Assembly (NCBI GenBank): GCA_011947345.1 | Contig: JAAVTG010000012.1 | Span: 62,001-126,000 of the forward strand | Length of the DNA: 64,000 nt | Origin: Phytophthora quininea | Lineage: Eukaryota; Oomycota; Peronosporomycetes; Peronosporales; Peronosporaceae | Reading direction: 5' to 3' | In this document: positions 1 to 11,862 of the stretch, one piece after another | Position numbering within the stretch: the stretch's first letter is position 1 | Layout of the letters: each line of letters starts with the position of its first letter | Translations under genes and position numbers: made by a program | Notes under the pieces: model-generated | Databases searched by the model: none | Seen by the model: only the letters and a program-made list of their open reading frames with translations | What the model was told of the DNA's origin: nothing

Positions 1-28
1 CCTCTCAGCCTTTCAACCTTGTTATTGA

Positions 29-1069
29 CTACGAGCTAATTAGTAACCCGAAGTTTCTTATGCGGTCGTGAAATGTGAGTTCGGTAGGAACTGGGCTTCT
101 CGTACGCTCGTCCGCAGACACAGCAAACCAGTTTTCCCATCGGCAGTGGGTCATTTTCACGCTTACGCTTCTCCTTGTTTCCGCGCTGCGAGGGTTCTTG
201 ATGCAAAATCTGCGATGCTTCCTCATCTTGTTGCTCTCCACCATGCGAAGGCCACAATACTGGCAGTCAAACGTCTTCGACAGCACACTGGAGACAATGT
301 CTGGCTTCCAGCGCATTCCTTTAAACGCGAGATAGCAGTGGATGTATCCGGAATTATCCGGATGGAGTAGATTTGATATAGAAGTTTCTATTGCCATAGT
401 TAAGTTAATACACACGCAGACGTAGGGCGGCTGAGGAGGCCACGTGGCCTCCATTCGCCTGAACTGCGGGGGACGGCACTTCCCTTTACGCCGCCCTCCC
501 CCAAAGCTCTTCAGCGCTTTGATAAAGTGGATACGGTAGTTGGTAGAGCTGTAGGAGGCACCGCAGTGGATTAAATCCCCTCGGAAAATGACACAGAATC
601 CTACCGGGATATCAATTACACGCGCCTTGGAGTCGTCACGGACCGCAAAGCATCCTTCAAAGACTTTCAACTTCGTGTTCTCCTGAAAGGCGAATATCAT
701 GCTGGCAGGAATACGCCCTTTGCGGCGCTGAGCTTCAAGAACGCTTGGCGGGTAATCTTGATGCGGTTCCTGTTCGTTCCCGCCACGGAGCGAGCGTAAG
801 TAGGAGAATGCCCGAGGTGTCCATGCCGAATTGATGCAACTGGCGCTGTCCAGGAGCCCACGCCGCAGCTCTGCAACGGCCCCCGACGACGTGACTGTCG
901 ACTGGGCTCGAAACTCGTCGTCGCTCTCTCCACCTACATTCTCGAAGACAGACTCGTAGCTCCTAGCCTCGGCCTCACGCTGGAGAGAAGCGATAACGCT
1001 GTCCACGATGCCTAAATACACGACTTGATATCCCCTCGGAGGGAGGCGGACTATCAGGCTGGGCGCCAT
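29..1069 (-). CDS. 2OG-Fe(II) dioxygenase-fold protein with C-terminal Cys/His finger
   Basis: Open frame of about 346 codons from the first in-frame ATG at 1069 (the frame stays open upstream to 1174 with only a GTG). Residues about 103-179 look like the double-stranded beta-helix of 2-oxoglutarate/Fe(II) oxygenases: an H-Q-D motif (H103, D105), then a distal histidine (H168 in DLIHCGASY) followed 11 residues later by an arginine (R179), the usual metal- and co-substrate-binding set. Near residues 269-289 there is a C-x2-C-x12-H-x3-C finger. Seen: the motifs and their order. Inferred: an oxidoreductase-like protein, perhaps nucleic-acid associated because of the finger. The substrate is unknown. 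It could also belong to a mobile-element-associated family. The hAT element lies just upstream of its 5' end. Confidence 0.55.
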   Translation of the reverse strand: MAPSLIVRLPPRGYQVVYLGIVDSVIASLQREAEARSYESVFENVGGESDDEFRAQSTVTSSGAVAELRRGLLDSASCINSAWTPRAFSYLRSLRGGNEQEPHQDYPPSVLEAQRRKGRIPASMIFAFQENTKLKVFEGCFAVRDDSKARVIDIPVGFCVIFRGDLIHCGASYSSTNYRIHFIKALKSFGGGRRKGKCRPPQFRRMEATWPPQPPYVCVCINLTMAIETSISNLLHPDNSGYIHCYLAFKGMRWKPDIVSSVLSKTFDCQYCGLRMVESNKMRKHRRFCIKNPRSAETRRSVSVKMTHCRWENWFAVSADERTRSPVPTELTFHDRIRNFGLLISS

Positions 1070-1095
1070 TTCTGAACTGGTAGCGGGCACACTTT

Positions 1096-1178
1096 GGTGG
1101 GACGGGCACGTTTCCTTCTTATCTAGAGTTTTGTATGCCGCAATGAAGCGGGCACGGCTCGGTGGGACGGGCACGTTT
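1096..1178. repeat. Short direct repeat upstream of the dioxygenase-like gene
   Basis: An 18-base sequence (GGTGGGACGGGCACGTTT) occurs at 1096-1113 and again at 1161-1178, 65 bases apart, within the upstream part of the open frame of the neighbouring gene. It may be a small local duplication; no function is implied. Confidence 0.6.
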
Positions 1179-1291
1179 GCCGCTTCTATAGAAGTTTGTA
1201 TTGTGCGGTGAGCAACATTTTTCTGTCAAGACGTTCAGAATCCATCGTCCGTTCTCTTGAAATGGCCTTGCCCGCAAATGGCCCTCCTCAG

Positions 1292-4277
1292 TAGGGCTGT
1301 CAACTTTTTGCCCGGGCTTTACTCTGCTCCCGTGGGCTCTACTCCAGCATTGGAGTCCAAGCCTGCGCTGGGGAATCAGTGGGCTCCCACCAGGCCACTA
1401 TTCAATACTGAAGCCTAGGTAATTATTTTCAATACTTAAGTATATACACTTTGCAGCGTCCAGTTCCTGACTTTCGCCATGCAGACCCCACGCATCGAGC
1501 GAAGACTGTTCTCGTCGGCTCGCTCGAGCCCCTCCCCGCGGCTAGATCTCCAATTCATGGGGCCTCCACTTCGCTCAACACCTAAAGATCGCTACAAGAA
1601 GAAGCGCAGGCGCTCACGCTCGTCTCCGAGCTCCGTGGGCTCCTCTCCAAGTAGATTACAAGAGCAACAGGATTTAAGCGCTGTCCCTGAGAAAGCTGTA
1701 GAAGTCCACGCTGTTCAGCTGACGCAGCACCTGGCACAAGACCCCCGAACCTGTTTCGTCTTACCGGCGCTCGCAATCCACACTGGTACGAGTTCGTGGA
1801 GCTTTTGCCCAAGGACGGAGTCGACTTGACCCACCTGGAGAACAAGGATGCGAGGTGTGCGTATTGCAAGCGGTGCCACCAAGAGATTCCTTTTAAAACG
1901 GGGAAAAGCGCTGTTAAGAGACATCTGGAGAAGCATCACAGAGAGTACTTGGCTGAGTGTGCGCGACGGCAACAACAAGAACAAGAGGTTAAAGCTGCTG
2001 TTGCCGAGAATCTTCTACACGGTTGCGAAGTCGAGGGGTGGTGACGTCTGTAACCAAGGAGCAGCAGAAGAACGCGAACAAGTATTTGGCTCTGTGGATT
2101 GCCAGTAGTTTACGCCCTCGTTTTTAGCTGAAGACGACGGTTTGAGGTATTACGTGGCGTATCTGATGGAATCGTTAGGTAGAGTCAAAGTCAAGGTCCC
2201 AGGACGCGCACAAGTTCGCAGTGACATTGTGGAGACCGCTGAAGAGCTCCGAGTTGCTGTAAAGGCAAAAATGCATCTGGATGTAAATATTATTCCATGA
2301 CTACTGACATTTGGACAAGCCGAAGCAATGACGGCTATGTATCGCTTACGCTACACTATCTGGACGAGAACTTTCACCAATGCAACTGGACGCTTGAAGT
2401 GAAGCACCTGCCGGGAGTCCACACTGGTGCTGTCATTGCAGAAGCTCTCTCCGATCTTATGGCAAACTGGGGCCTGAACCCTGCGTATTGTACCAAGTTG
2501 GTGAGGGATGGTGCTTCAAATGGGGTTTTGGCGTGCTCAACGCTTGGTATTGCTGACATGCAATGCATTGCACACTCGCTACATTTAGTGCTAGCTGCGG
2601 CGTTGATCAGAAAGCCAACCAAAATACCTAAGCGAACTGCGGCATGGAAGGCAGCACGTGTAGAATAAATACGAGAGGATACGCTCTCGCCGATCTCTAT
2701 CTCTGCCGCGAGACAAAATGCCGTCTCCGAGAGCTCACAAACTGCGGTCGAGGAGACAGATGAAAACCATCTCGCTGAGCCTTGGGAACAAGAGAGGGCA
2801 TTGGACGAGATTACTGCATTTTTGTATGAATGGCGAGCTTTGGATAACATGTCAGCTTTGGGCGACGTGCAATATGTCGTACAGCGCTTCCATGAGATTG
2901 CTGCCTATGTACACAAGTCACAAAAGCCACCAATCGCTTGAAAATTATCCAGCGTAGTGTTTTCGCTTCTAAAGCAGCTGCTGCTAGAAAACTGCGGCCG
3001 TTGAAAGTGATTATCGACTGTCCAACTCGTTGGAACAGTACCCGTGACATGCTGGCCAGAATGGTCGAGCTTCAAGTTCCGATGGAGAGATTTTCTGGGT
3101 ATCTTAAAAGCAAACCAGGAAAAAGGAGCTGGGCAAACCGCAAGTTTATCAGCCTGACGTTGGCGATTATTTCACGATAAAATGCTTCCTTGCTTTGCTC
3201 AATCCAATCGGAGCAATATCGGAACACCTTAGCGGCCAAAAGCATCCAACACTCGCCTTGACACTTCCGTGTCTACGCTCAATTGATAGCACCCTAATGA
3301 GAGATGATATCTTTGATTATGTAGCAGCAAACGAGCTGTCTTCTCAACACAACTACGTCGATGACACTTTAGAGCTCATGCGCACTGTCCGCCTGCGGTT
3401 GTTGGCGCTTTTTCAAAAGCGGTTTAAGAAGTTGCCGAGCGAGTTGTCGTGGATGTCGTACTTGGATCCGCACTTAACTATTATGGAAGGGCTTACGCCA
3501 GATGAAGTTAAGAACGCCAAGTCTAGTTTAATTTCCGAGACCGTTGCCTTAGCGGTAGATGCACAAGCTGAGGAAATTGAGCAAGCTCGTCGAGCAGAAC
3601 TTGAGGAACCACAACTGGATGCACTTAGTGAGGGCTCTATTTACGCAAAGCAGCTTCGTATAAATGTGATATCGAGCATCTACGGACAGCGTGCTGCTCA
3701 AGACCCACAAGCAATTGCTGCCTATCGTGCAGAGGCTTTGAAACGGCGTTGTGAGGCAGAAGTGTATCGCTACCTCGATGACACGGCTAGAACTCCGATT
3801 GCAGTCAATCCGCTGAAGTGGTGGCGCAAAAACCGAGACGGATATCCTTACTTGGCGTTGCTGGCTAGAAAATGGCTCGGATGCGTTGCTACTTCAGTTC
3901 CGTCAGAGCGAGCATTTTCATCTGCTGGCAATACGGTGACAGCGAAGCGGAGCTCATTGAGTCCATTCCTTGGTCGAGACGTGCTTTTTATCCACGAGAA
4001 TTTTCGCTATCCTGATCCCGAGAACCATGAAGCAAAGAACGCTGAAGCGGAGGGTGGTGAGGCAGAAATCTCTGCTGCAAAGGAGAAGTAGATGCTAGAC
4101 TACGTGTACAATAGTATCGAAATGAAAGCATTGTGCATTTGAGCGAATTGTTTAGGCGGGTTTTGTGTGCATAGCTGTGTCACTGCGGAGGTAGTCCTGG
4201 GCTACTCTCTGGCCAACTTGGGCTCCAGGAGTGAGTTGGAGGGAGTTGCAAAGCCCAGCCGAAAGTTGACAGCCCTA
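1292..4277 (+). mobile_element. hAT-family DNA transposon, complete ends, decayed transposase
   Basis: A 2,986-bp element. Both ends carry a perfect 16-base terminal inverted repeat starting TAGGGCTGTC (1292-1307 and 4262-4277). The element is flanked by an exact 8-base duplication CTCCTCAG (1284-1291 and 4278-4285). Eight-base target duplications are the hallmark of hAT insertion. Inside are hAT protein domains on the + strand: a BED zinc finger, an RNase H-like catalytic region and the hAT C-terminal dimerisation region. The intact ends and unmutated target duplication mean the insertion itself is not ancient, although the transposase frame is broken several times. Confidence 0.93.
1796..4091 (+). 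pseudogene. hAT transposase, frameshifted
   Basis: Domains appear in family order but in different frames. A BED-type finger (C-x2-C then H-x4-H, about 1850-1945) is followed by a stop at 2042. A catalytic start with TTDIW and a D-x-A-S-N and C-I-A-H-S pair lies at 2297-2668. A PTRWNST block lies at about 3020-3050, and the C-terminal dimerisation region at 3195-4091 contains NPLKWW, VPSERAFS and SSAGN. At least four frame changes or stops separate them. Some could be sequencing errors, because single-base losses are common in this window, but the number here is higher than in the host genes. An upstream open stretch at 1479-1829 may encode part of the N-terminus. The element is probably non-autonomous now. 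Confidence 0.85.
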
Positions 4278-4285
4278 CTCCTCAG

Positions 4286-5254
4286 ACAGTCCCCTTGGCA
4301 AGCGGATCAGGACAGGATAAGAGATCGAGGGGTGGGGGTTGCATGAGTTTTGTAACAGGACATGTTAATGTTTATCTTTGATATTGTATCGAACCCCTTA
4401 CCCTTTAATACACGATAGTTCAGGCCACAGGCGCAAAAATTCTGCTTCGAGTTGGAGGGGTTGAAAAACGTGGCTTGATGAAGATTAATGAGGGGAAACA
4501 GCAGCTGAAAGCCAACGGATTTGAAATGCTGACGAAAAAGTTTATGACTCTCGAACCAACTACTAACGGCCAACCCTGGTCTACAGCGCTGTAACGATTC
4601 AGTACCTTTTGTCTCGCTCCCCACAAACAAGTTGGTTACGCTGTTCACTGATTAAAATGACCTGGATTTAATCGCTTGGATCGCGCAAAGCGTTCTCAAC
4701 CAGTACGGAGCCTTCGTCACGATAGTTGGAGCTGCCTGCTCGCTATTTGTTGAGCTATCGTCGTCAAACGACCTCTAGTTCCCGTTCAATTAGTCCCTCG
4801 AGACCGAATACCAGGCAGATACGGTGTGTTTCCCGACTTAGTTGTCGTGCCATGATGCATGTCACCCTGTGAACGAAATGCATCACCACGGAGGAGCGAA
4901 TACGAGTCGCTAAACGCTAGGCGTCACCGCGTCACTCAGCAGCTGGCGTGGGGAGCATCATGCAAATCGAGTTGATTAACGTCCGGCTTTAGACGGGAAG
5001 AAGTGCCCTTGAGTTCTGTATCGGTATTGGTATGAGCTATCTCTGCTTTCACGACGCCTCTGCTTGCAGATGCTAGCCCCATCGCGACCTGCATCTCCTG
5101 GACTCGGCACCAATGTGGGTCTCCAGTGCAAATTTCATCAACGTCGCTCTTCCACAGACGATTTCCACCCGATTATCTTGTGCTCGAACACTAGAGTCAT
5201 TCCGGAATTTGCTCGCTGTCACTCAAGTTACAACCCCAATCAACCACACCAGAC
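4286..5254. other. Intergenic, no gene recognised
   Basis: About 970 bases between the hAT element and the first FBT transporter. A short minus-strand open stretch at 4307-4648 has no recognisable motif. The last few hundred bases should hold the promoter of the downstream transporter, but I see no clear oomycete initiator. Confidence 0.5.
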
Positions 5255-6965
5255 ATGGCGTCGCAACACGGACCTGCCGGCCCAAGCAAGTTGGACATCC
5301 CAATCCGCTTGTCCTTCGTCAGTGGGGTTAGCAGGGCTTCCCAAGTCAAGGACATTGAGAACAGCTACACTACCGCAAAGACACCCGACAATTCCAACCT
5401 TGAAGGCGGTGCGTTGCGTGAAGGAGGAGCCCCCAGTCTCACCAGCCGTGACAGTATCGGTCTTCTCTTCCAATACGCCGCTGTTGGAATCAACTACGGT
5501 CTGCTACCGGCAACAGTCTACCCGTTCCTGCAGCAATATTTGAACGCTACCGGTTCGCAAGTCACCACCGCCTCGACGCTTGTCATTCTGCCATGGAGCT
5601 TCAAGGTGTTCTACGGCATCCTGTCTGACTGCGTCCCCATTTGCGGTTACCGTCGCAAGATCTGGATGCTCATCGGGTGGGGAGTGTGTATCGCCATGCT
5701 GCTGGTGATGGCATTTTCTTCTGCCGGCGACCCGTACTACACCGTCCCGTCGGACCGTGACATCGAGCCCGCCAACTACACGGACGAGATCAGAGCCCGC
5801 ATCAACTTTGACGCTGGCAACCAGGCCGGCAAGTACGTAATGCTCATGTTCTTCACCGCCATCGGCTACGTATTGGCCGATGTCTGTGCTGATAGTATCG
5901 TCGTGGACTATGCTCAACGTGAGCCCATCGACCAGCGCGGTAAGACCCAGTCGGCTATCTACACCGTCCGAACCATCTTCGTCATTATCGGCCAACTCTT
6001 GACGGGCTTTTGCTTCAACGGCGAAGAGTACGGCGGCGACTTCAACTTCTCGTTGACGTTCCCGCAGCTCATGGCGATCGTGGCCGCCATCACCGCTCCG
6101 ATCATCCCCATCACGTGGTTCTTCATCAAGGAAGAGAAGCAGGAACGCATTCCGTTCGGTATCTACATCAACCAGCTATGGGAGCTGCTCCAGAAGCGCG
6201 CTGTGTACCAGGTCGTCTTCTACACCTTTTTCCAGAACGTCTTCTCCAGCATCTCGTACACTGCCAGCTCACCAGTTCAGTCCTACATGGTCGGCGTCAC
6301 CCCATCAACAACACCATCAGTGAGATCATCAGCAACGTCATGTTCATGGGTGGTATCATGGCCACGTCCAAATGGGGCTACACTGGAGCTGGCGCAAGAT
6401 GATCCTGTTCACGGGCATCTTCGTCATCATCGTGGACGGCTTCACCACTTTCATGACCATCTGGAATGTCTTCCGCAGTCAGTGGTTCTGGTTGGGTCTG
6501 CCGATGGCAGTGCAGCTTCCGTATGGCGTTGGCTGGATGATTGCCAACTTCGTGATCGTCGAGCTATCGGGTGTGGGCAACGAAGGCGCCATCTACGGAC
6601 TGGTTACCATGGTGGGTAATCTGGCGTCCCCGTTCGCGCAAGCTTTGACGCTGGTGATCGATCAACCGCTCAACCTCACCACGCAGCGCATCCAAGAAGA
6701 CGACGACTCGATTCGCACGGACTTGACGTACGCCGTGCTCATTATGTACGGCATGACCATCTTCTCATGGACGTTCCTAATTTTCCTACCACGACAGAAG
6801 GAGGAGACCCAGGAACTCCTTCGCACTGGTGGCAGCAGCAAAATTCTGGGCGGTCTCACCGTCTTCTATGTCTCCTTTGCGTTCGTGTGGTCGCTGATGA
6901 CCAACATCATGGCCATGTACGAGAGCACGTCGTGCTTGATTATTGCTGGCGGCAAGGGCTGCTGA
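5255..6965 (+). CDS. BT1/FBT-family membrane transporter (frame broken twice)
   Basis: Major-facilitator-like carrier of the BT1 (folate-biopterin transporter) family, which is expanded in oomycetes. The start at ATG 5255 gives a hydrophilic N-terminus of about 75 residues, then about twelve hydrophobic segments. Family signatures visible: LPWSFKVFYGILSD followed by PICGYRR between the first segments, a DSIVVDYAQREP loop, and the conserved tail ending SCLIIAGGKGC. Two single-base losses, near 6300 (a CCCC run before ATCAAC) and near 6377 (GGGCTAC), move the frame by one base each. Alignment with the paralogs restores both, so sequencing error is as likely as decay. It is convergent with the transporter at 7153. 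The substrate is not predictable from sequence. Confidence 0.85.
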
Positions 6966-7152
6966 GGACCTCTACAGATAAGCTTACTATCATACTAGTA
7001 TCATTGTTGATGAAGTAATAGAACCGCACTCTTTGTTTCCCCAAAACTTCCACACAACCGAATAGCAAGACGAAATATATGTTGTGAAGAAGCCTCGTCC
7101 GCTAATCCACAACTACAAAATGACTAGCAACAGTACAGGCAGATATTAGCAC

Positions 7153-8856
7153 TTAGCAGCCGTTGCCGCCGGCGATGATGAGGCACGAAGTGCTGTCGAA
7201 CATGGCCATTATGTTGGTCATGATCGACCAGACGAAGGCAAACGTGAGGTAGACCACGGTGAGACCGCCCATGAGTTTGCTGCTGCCGCCCGTGCGAAGC
7301 AGCTCCTGCGTAGCTTCCTTCTGAGGAGGGAGGAAGACCAGGAAAACCCACGAGAACGCCGTCATGCCGTACATAATGAGCACGGCGTACGTCAGGTCGG
7401 CGCGGATGGAGTGGTCGTCTTCTTGGATTCGTGTGGTGGTGAGGTCGAACGGCCGGTCGATCACGAGCGTCATGGCCGTCGCGAAAGGAGTCGACAGGTT
7501 GGACACCATACTGATCAGGCCGTACACGACGCCTTCATTGCCAATACCCGATAGTTCGACGATCACGAAGGTGGAGATCATGAAACCAACACCATACGGA
7601 AGCTGTACCGCCACCGGGAGACCGAGCCAGAACCACTGGCTGCGGAACACGTCCAAATGGTGATGAGGGTGGTGATGCCGTCCACCACCATCACAAAGAG
7701 GCCCGTGAACATGATCATCCACCGCCAGTTCCAGTGCAGTCCCCACTTGGATGTGGCCATGATGCCGGCCATGAAGAGCAGGTTGCCCAGGATATCGCTG
7801 ATGGTGCTGTTGATCGGCGTGACGCCCACCATGTAGGACGCGACGGGGAGGCGGCAGTGTAGGATATGCTCGAGAACATGCCTTGGAAGAAGTTCATGAA
7901 CACGACCTGGTACATGACGCGCTTCTGGAGCAGCACCCAGAGCTCAGTCATGTACGCCTTGAACTCCACACGGGGCTTCTTGTCCTCCTTGATAAAGAGC
8001 CACGTGATGGGGATGACTGGCGACGTCAACACCGCCAGGATGATCATCAACTGCGGGAACGTCAACGAGAAGTCAAAGTCACCACCGTACTCCTCGCCGT
8101 TGAAGCAGAAGCCCGTCAGCAGCTGACCGATGATCACGAAGGCCGTGCGGACAGCGTAGATAGCCGACTGCGTCTTGCCACGACTCTCAAACGGTTCACG
8201 CTGAGCGTAGTCAACCACGATACTGTCGGCGCAAACATCCGCCAGCACATACCCCACGGCGGCGACGAACATGAGCATGACGTACTTGCCAGCTTGCGAG
8301 GCGGCATCGGAGTTGATGCGGGCTTGGATCTCGGGGTGTAGTCGGCTGGCTTGATGTCGCGGTCGGACGACACCGTGAAGTACGGGTCTCCGGCAGGCAT
8401 GCAAGCCATGATCAACAGCATAGCGAGGCAAATTCCCCACCCGATCACCATGTACGGTCGCCGACGGTAGCCGCAGATCGGGACACAGTCCGACAGGACA
8501 CCGTAGAAGGCCTTGAAGCTCCATGGTAGAATGATCAACGTCGCGGCGGTTGTCACTTGGACACCCGATGCGTTCAAGTAGTTTTGCAGGAACGGGTAGA
8601 CCGTGGCCGGCAGCACACCGTAGTTAAGACCCACCGCAGCGTACTGGATGAGGAGACCCAGACTGTCCTTGCTGGTGAGCTTCGGGGTCTCTCCTTCGCG
8701 TAAAGCTCCACTTTCGATGTTGGTCGGGTCGGGGGTCTTCACCGCGGTGTAGTGACTGCTTTCCAGGTCCTTCGGTTGCGATGACCCACTCACCAACGAC
8801 ACCCGGATGGGGATGTCGAGCTTACCCGGGGCATCGTGGTGCGGGGCGGTGGACAT
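7153..8856 (-). CDS. BT1/FBT-family membrane transporter (frame broken three times)
   Basis: Closest paralog of the gene at 5255, in convergent orientation with under 200 bases between their stops. The N-terminus (KLDIPIRVSLVSG, then GALREGETPKLTSKDS) and the tail (CLIIAGGNGC) align throughout. BT1 signatures LPWSFKAFYGVLSD and PICGYRRRPY are present. The frame is shifted by apparent single-base losses near 8338 (CCCCG before AGATC), 7835 (a CCCC run) and 7655 (TGGACG where the paralog has an extra A). All are one-base deletions in or next to short runs. If they are corrected it encodes a full-length carrier of about 565 residues. An initiator-like CCATTCCCGAATTCC lies about 25 bases upstream of the ATG. 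Confidence 0.83.
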
Positions 8857-9882
8857 CTCTCCACTTGAGCGGAAGCGCTGGAATTCGGGAATGGAATGTG
8901 ACCGACTGGCGGTTGAGAGAGACGTCGAGACCTCGCCGTAGGATGCAACATGCTCGCCCGTCGGAAGAAGAGACTGTCGAGAATCGTGTTCGATGCGATG
9001 GCCGTCGCCAATGATTGACGTTTGATCGGAGCAAGCTTTGAAGTACCGCTACAACCGTCGATTTATGCCAGCTCTATGCGTGTGTCGTTGGATTTGTTGC
9101 CCGACAAGCGAAGCAAAGCACTCTGGTTGTCCGAGGATGAGTCCTCGGGGAGAGCGAGATGACATACGGCCGCTGGGAAGCGATCCAGCGGAAATCTGCG
9201 CTGCGACTGAAGACGACAGCCATGCCATGCATGACTTGCAGAGCGCCGACGCATGGATTGGACTCGAGTTTGCCTGCACATGTATCAGTGTCTCTGGCCG
9301 AGAAAGCCTTGCGAAGATGACGATCAATTGATTAAAAGTGTTAAAACAAAGGCACTCCCGTGTTTGTGCAAAGACCTTGGTGCGTATAGTACTTGCAGCC
9401 GCGAGACCGCGAGATCGCGAGACCGCGCGAATTGCGGTATCTGGTGATGTAATCGCCCTTCATGGGGTTTGTTGCCAGTCGCCAACGACAACGGCAGTAA
9501 CTTTGCGAGCAGACCACTTGCTTTCATTCGCTTCAACTAGCTACAGTATCTAGCGTCGACACCCACCACATGACAAAAGCATCAGCAAGTTGAATAGCTT
9601 TGGGTCAAGAAAACTTGAAGCGTTGGGGTAAGCAGTCGTACATACAAGTACAGGGATACAAGCAACTTACAAAGGACCGAAGCTTTGGCATCGTCACTGC
9701 AGTAAAGTAGACAAACGCATGCTCGGCAAATATACCCAGGGTATTTGTTGTCACCGACCGACAAACAAGTCGATAGCCAACAGTAAAGACGCAACGCCTT
9801 TGTGAAATCCATCCGGACAACGTAATCATCGAATCCATGCTCTCTGAGTAGTTTTGATATGTAGAGACGAACGGTGGCGTGG
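8857..9882. other. Intergenic, no gene recognised
   Basis: About 1 kb upstream of the minus-strand transporter. Several short open stretches overlap on both strands and none has a recognisable motif. Around 9400-9430 there is a small repetitive patch built on GCGAGACC/GCGAGATC. Confidence 0.5.
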
Positions 9883-10043
9883 CTCTTCTCCGACCAATTC
9901 AAACGTTTCCGCCACATCTTTCAAACGAAATGCAGCACTCGCACTCTAGCTGTCACATCCGTTCTCACCCGCAATCGTTAGACAGCTCGTCGACGGTACG
10001 ACGGACAGTATATTCGTTACAACTGCCCAAATTCTCGCTAAAA
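9883..10043 (-). pseudogene. 3' remnant of an FBT transporter (inverted copy of 11768-11927)
   Basis: The reverse complement matches 11768-11927 over about 160 bases, including the transporter tail coding for the C-L-T-I-A-G-G-N-G motif and the 3' flank. Only the end of the gene is present; the adjoining sequence is NLP-derived instead. It is a broken duplicate, not a gene. Confidence 0.7.
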
Positions 10044-10070
10044 GCTTAATGAAATGAGAAGGTTTGAACT

Positions 10071-10210
10071 TCACGGCAACTCTCTCGACGTCAGTGACCG
10101 GTTCTGGTTGAGGAAATGGGACTTTGTCGACGCAGCTCGAACGCTGTCGAGAGCTGCAATCACGAATGCCATCGACACGAGCAAGTTCATCTTGAAGCCG
10201 ATAACAGTGC
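10071..10210 (-). pseudogene. N-terminal remnant of an NLP (NPP1) gene
   Basis: On the minus strand a signal-peptide-like start (MNLLVSMAFVIAALDSVRAAS) runs into sequence that, with one frame change, resembles the conserved N-terminus of oomycete NLPs (D-K-V, then P-F-P and P-E-P-V-T). The rest of the NPP1 domain is absent. Seen: the short match. Inferred: a truncated NLP relic that cannot make a toxin. Confidence 0.5.
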
Positions 10211-10279
10211 TAATAGTGGCGGGACGATTGAAGCAGACTTTTGCTGCCCATTGCACCAGAGCACGAACGTGAGCAAGTT

Positions 10280-11024
10280 GTGGTGTTGGGCTCACCTTGC
10301 GAAACAAGGTTACGCGCGACAACACACCTTTGCTGTGCTAGAAAGGTATTCGGAAGAGTTTCTGGAGAAACGCGCAGTCGGAGAGCTATTACGATGTTAA
10401 AGTACTTTTGAAGGTTGTTCAAGACAGATCATGCACGCTGAAGTGGAACGATGAGCTTGGCGGGCCTATAAGCTAGTCGAAACGACAGAAATGACAATGA
10501 TCTCTCTCCGGACCGGTGGTTGCTCTGCCGTGTAAAGTGGCTCCAACAGCAAGCTCCACGTTTCTCCGGTGACTTGACAAGAATATTATGCCGGAGTACT
10601 CCTTTATGTCAGCTCGGTCGTTCGGACCTGACGAATCTGTGAAGCAAATTGCTACGCTAGCTGGAAGTGAAGCTTTGTCAATGGGTTTTACTTGCTGGGC
10701 AGACGAGTTTCTAGATAGAGACACATACCACAAAATGATGCTCGAGGCCGCTCGAACCAACAATGCCGATGAAGTCGTGCAGTGGCTCGAAGAAAGAATG
10801 AGCAAAGCGACAGCGGACTTCGTACTAAGAGAAGCAGTCTGTAGCAACCATTCTGAACTGGGGAACAATATTTTGTGAGCGAGGTTTTTTTGTTTAATTG
10901 GGCACAATCTGTACTGTGCGGTGGATCTCGTGGACTTGTTGGTATTTGCAGCAAACTGCGAGCTGATGTGCTTTCAAATGTTCCTTCGGGCAAGCGGAAG
11001 TGAAGAGAAACTTCGAAAACAACT
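10280..11024 (+). repeat. Inverted repeat, left copy (ankyrin-type gene fragment)
   Basis: A segment of 745 bases almost identical to the reverse complement of 14151-14903 (753 bases). The visible length difference is an 8-base indel near 10375. It contains the 3' half of the ankyrin-type gene whose fuller copy lies at 14297-15495. It carries the same 96-codon open stretch (10588-10878), with the motif YHKMMLEAARTNNADEVVQWLE. The left copy begins in mid-gene, so the right copy is the likely source. The 3.1 kb between the arms holds transporter, NLP and effector remnants. Confidence 0.9.
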
Positions 11025-11079
11025 CAACGAGATTGACGACCAGAACGTCAACAACTTGTTATATGCGTGAATTTTGGGG

Positions 11080-11862
11080 ACTGTTGCAGACGCGAGCTAT
11101 CTTCCAAGTCAGCGCGTACAAATTTCTTGCAGGACCGTTTGAGAACTTCACAGTTGTGGCGTTAGGACCCATGTAGACGTACTGGGCTGAGGAGACTCCG
11201 CGTAATGAGAAGCTTGGGAATGTCTTAGTGCTTTTAGCTATGACGTTGACGCTCGCTTGGACTGGTAAGCACGGCTTGCATTGGAATTGGCGAGTAGTTG
11301 TGGCGGTCACTACAGTAGCCGTTGTAGCGTTGGACGCCACCTGCACGATGTTGGTCACTTAGGATGCCGTTCGTAACCAGTACCTTTGATCGGGTCTTCC
11401 GATCGTAGAGTAATTCGTGCATGGAGTGGGTTTCATCGTCTCGACGTGGTGATAGAACTAGCCGAATTAGGCCACGAAGGCGCGCTGTGCGGCCTAGTCA
11501 CAACCGTCGGGAATTTATCGTCTCCGTTTGCTGCAACGATCTCAAAGACAGTCGATGCACCGTACGAAATCACTGACGAACGAATTCAAAACGACTCGAA
11601 CGATGTGCATTGGGATATCGCCACTACGCTCCTCATCACGTACGGCTTGCGGTTGCTGTCGCTGCTCTGACTGCCGCTTCTTCCACGATAAAAGAAGGAG
11701 GCGCAGTATCTGAAAACTACGGGAGGCACGAGTCGAGCTACGGGGTATATTACGACGATTTACGTGCTCTTAGCGATGATGGTCTGGGCAGTTGTGACGA
11801 ATATGCTGTCCATCACACCGTCGACGAGCTGTCTAACGATTGCGGGTGGGAACGGATGTGAC
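11080..11862 (+). pseudogene. FBT transporter relic
   Basis: Scattered pieces of the transporter family in order: HGLHWNWRVVV near 11270, then LGHEGALCGLVTTVGNLSSPFAATI at 11466-11548, ERIQND and LLITYG at about 11580-11645, and a tail with TPSTSCLTIAGGNGC at about 11815-11862. Frames change repeatedly and an in-frame stop follows the central block. Divergence from the other copies is high, unlike the genes broken only by single-base losses, so this one looks genuinely dead. Confidence 0.75.

Noticed and set aside
4307..4648. 113-codon minus-strand frame next to the hAT element
   Set aside because: A Cys pair is visible but no conserved domain, no signal peptide and no related copy in the window.
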